DNA of 33,680 nt from Leptospira biflexa (GTDB taxonomy: Bacteria > Spirochaetota > Leptospiria > Turneriellales > DYLW01), in the NCBI GenBank assembly GCA_020720785.1, contig DYOA01000028.1, positions 1 through 33,680 of the forward strand, given 5' to 3'. The notes under the pieces are model-generated. The model made no database searches and had not been told where the DNA came from. It worked only from the letters and a program-made list of their open reading frames with translations. Below are positions 32,415-33,680 of the stretch, piece by piece. A program made the position numbers and the translations under genes. Within the stretch, counting starts at the first letter, position 1. Every line of letters begins with the position of its first letter.

Positions 32415-33569
32415 TTATCCAAAGGTTTTCAAAATATAGGCCAGGGAAATACCCAGATAATTTCCAATGGCATAGCCAATAATCCCGGTGGTGAGACCGG
32501 AAAGCACAACTTCCCGGTTCCGGAGACCCCCCGCAACCACGGGAACAAACGGTGGCGAACATATTGCAGACACTGATGTGATAATAAACGTATCCGCATC
32601 CACTTTAAACAGTCTGCTCAAAACGGCGTGCACGGCCATCGACCCGGCAATGGAAAGAATCACAAAAAACATGATATGATAATCTATGTTCACAATCATA
32701 TCATAGCTGACCATGGAACCCACCACAAAACAGAACATATAAATCAGGTACATTCCAAGCTGGAAGGTTTTTTCCATCCGATGGATGGCCGGTACCAGAG
32801 ACGCACCAATCCCTAAGGTGGTGATGGCCAGAATTGTAATGGCCGCCGCCATCCCTTTGGGAAACAACATGCTCACCGCAACAGAAACTCCCACAATCAA
32901 AAGAGAAATGCCCAAAGCCGCTGCCAGAGTGACCAGGGATTTTTTCCCAAAAATGCCGGCATACAGTTGAATATCCTCCGTCTGGTTTTGCTCTCCCGCC
33001 AGCTCGACCTGGACTGTCTTTTTGAATGGGGGCAAAAAAAGCAGGAAAAATCTCTGGGCGATGGTGACAGTGAATAGAATATAGATCATGGAAATAACGG
33101 TGTCATAGGTATGCAAAAGAACAAAGCGGGAAGTGTCCACCCCCAAGGCTGTTTTTATCGCAGCCAGATTTGGGGTGCCTCCTGTATAAAGTGCCGTCGC
33201 CATGCCAGAAAGCTGCCAGGCATCGCTCACCCTGCTTTTGTAAACAAAAAACAGAATGGTTGCAACAATCACTATGGCAATCACAGCCAACAGCATGGAA
33301 AGCAGGGTTTTCCCCGCCAGGCGTGCCCAGTGTCTGATATCCAGAGAAAACAGGAGGAGTGGCAGGCCAATGGCCACAGATGCTTCCGATATGCTTGTTT
33401 GCACCGCCATGAAATTCTCCGGAAAAATCCCCAGATTCCCCAAGGCAAACCCGGAAATGTACGCAATGGCCACCGGACTGATTTTATTCACCAGTGGATA
33501 TCGGTAGCAGAGATACAGAATCGCTACAGGGAATAAAACATAGACAGCAATCAGGAAATACATATTCAT
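32415..33569 (-). CDS. DUF819 family integral membrane protein
   Basis: 384 residues with about ten to twelve membrane segments. Characteristic positions: LPLLLFSLDIRHW, MATALYTGGTPNLAAIKTALG, IGASLVPAIH, and ICSPPFVPVVAGGLRNREVVLSGLTTGIIGYAIGNYLG close to the end, as in DUF819 (YjcL-like) proteins. The family is thought to be transporter-like, with unknown substrate. A strong Shine-Dalgarno (GGAGG) precedes ATG 33569. It is the first gene of the minus-strand run and is 19 bp from the S1P-lyase-like gene, which suggests it moves a metabolite related to that enzyme. This is inference only. Confidence 0.85.
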   Translation of the reverse strand: MNMYFLIAVYVLFPVAILYLCYRYPLVNKISPVAIAYISGFALGNLGIFPENFMAVQTSISEASVAIGLPLLLFSLDIRHWARLAGKTLLSMLLAVIAIVIVATILFFVYKSRVSDAWQLSGMATALYTGGTPNLAAIKTALGVDTSRFVLLHTYDTVISMIYILFTVTIAQRFFLLFLPPFKKTVQVELAGEQNQTEDIQLYAGIFGKKSLVTLAAALGISLLIVGVSVAVSMLFPKGMAAAITILAITTLGIGASLVPAIHRMEKTFQLGMYLIYMFCFVVGSMVSYDMIVNIDYHIMFFVILSIAGSMAVHAVLSRLFKVDADTFIITSVSAICSPPFVPVVAGGLRNREVVLSGLTTGIIGYAIGNYLGISLAYILKTFG

Positions 33570-33664
33570 GGTTCCTCCGGGCGGCCGTTCCTATTGTATT
33601 CTTTTGTGGATGATTCCAGCCATAATCAAGCTTAATTCCAGGTACAGGATATCAAGTGTTTTTT

Positions 33665-33679
33665 GGGGACAGTCACCCC
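33665..33679. repeat. short GGGG...CCCC palindrome at the window edge
   Basis: GGGGACAGTCACCCC forms four-base arms around a seven-base centre in the non-coding region upstream of the DUF819 gene. Such GGGGACAGTC... sequences are often seen at the ends of REP-type or IS200-like elements, but the window ends here and no element can be defined. The rest of 33570-33664 shows no gene. Confidence 0.25.
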
Positions 33680-33680
33680 G

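Noticed and set aside
31235..32482. 415-codon open frame on the plus strand opposite the S1P-lyase-like gene
   Set aside because: It is antisense to a gene with clear catalytic motifs, its product has no recognisable domain and is rich in His/Arg/Asn, and there is no ribosome-binding site.

Overview
The window is a gene-dense stretch of a chromosome (roughly half G+C by eye) from a diderm bacterium. It carries a Kdo-pathway sugar isomerase (kdsD), an O-antigen ligase/polymerase-like protein, a periplasmic chaperone-like protein and several exported proteins. Two large membrane-bound SpoIIE-type PP2C phosphatases, one with a 7TM receptor, together with a GAF-GGDEF cyclase resemble what is common in Leptospira-like spirochaetes. 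That assignment is an inference and is only moderately supported. No rRNA, tRNA, complete insertion sequence or prophage was seen.

Layout. 1-300: the 3' end of an unknown + strand gene and a headless ribbon-helix-helix antitoxin relic. 310-3861 (+): a tight operon of a RimB-like retropepsin protease, the glutamate ligase RimK, an exported protein of the family often labelled 'asparagine synthetase B', and an exported protein of unknown family. 3809-5975 (-): cmoB and cmoA (tRNA wobble uridine cmo5U pathway), preceded by a short, probably 5'-truncated membrane protein. 6099-10015 (+): a 7TM-SpoIIE-TPR phosphatase, xseB and kdsD. 10018-13197 (-): a GAF-GGDEF diguanylate cyclase, plsC, and upstream of them an EAL-YkuI_C phosphodiesterase gene destroyed by four single-base indels. 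13391-15829 (+): a GT4 glycosyltransferase and a SurA/PpiD-like anchored chaperone without a PPIase domain. 15810-19910 (-): a Spy/CpxP-like exported protein, a membrane GAF-like protein and a second SpoIIE phosphatase, apparently one signalling operon. 19911-20349: a gene-poor gap with a type I-E CRISPR-repeat-like palindrome and a VapB antitoxin gene carrying a premature stop. 20350-28086 (+): glyA, a ROK sugar kinase, a zinc-ribbon methyltransferase, an HD protein derived from a CCA-adding enzyme that has lost its nucleotidyltransferase domain, argS, a QueD homologue without the catalytic cysteine, and an O-antigen ligase-like protein. 28083-28418 (-): a small acidic protein. 28515-29504 (+): nadA. 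29501-33569 (-): a DUF819 permease-like protein, a clear sphingosine-1-phosphate-lyase homologue and a CoA-disulfide-reductase-like flavoprotein, apparently one operon.

Themes. Genes are packed tightly, and convergent pairs overlap or nearly touch at their 3' ends (53, 20, 4 and 4 bp overlaps). Signalling is prominent: two PP2C phosphatases, one degenerate partner, a GGDEF enzyme with an intact inhibitory site, and a dead EAL partner. Decay is concentrated in four places (55-213, 5625-6098, 11964-13197 and 20125-20301) while the surrounding genes are intact. The most promising leads are the S1P-lyase/flavoprotein/DUF819 operon, the HD-only CCA-enzyme derivative, the Spy-GAF-SpoIIE operon, and the RimB-RimK operon with two exported proteins.
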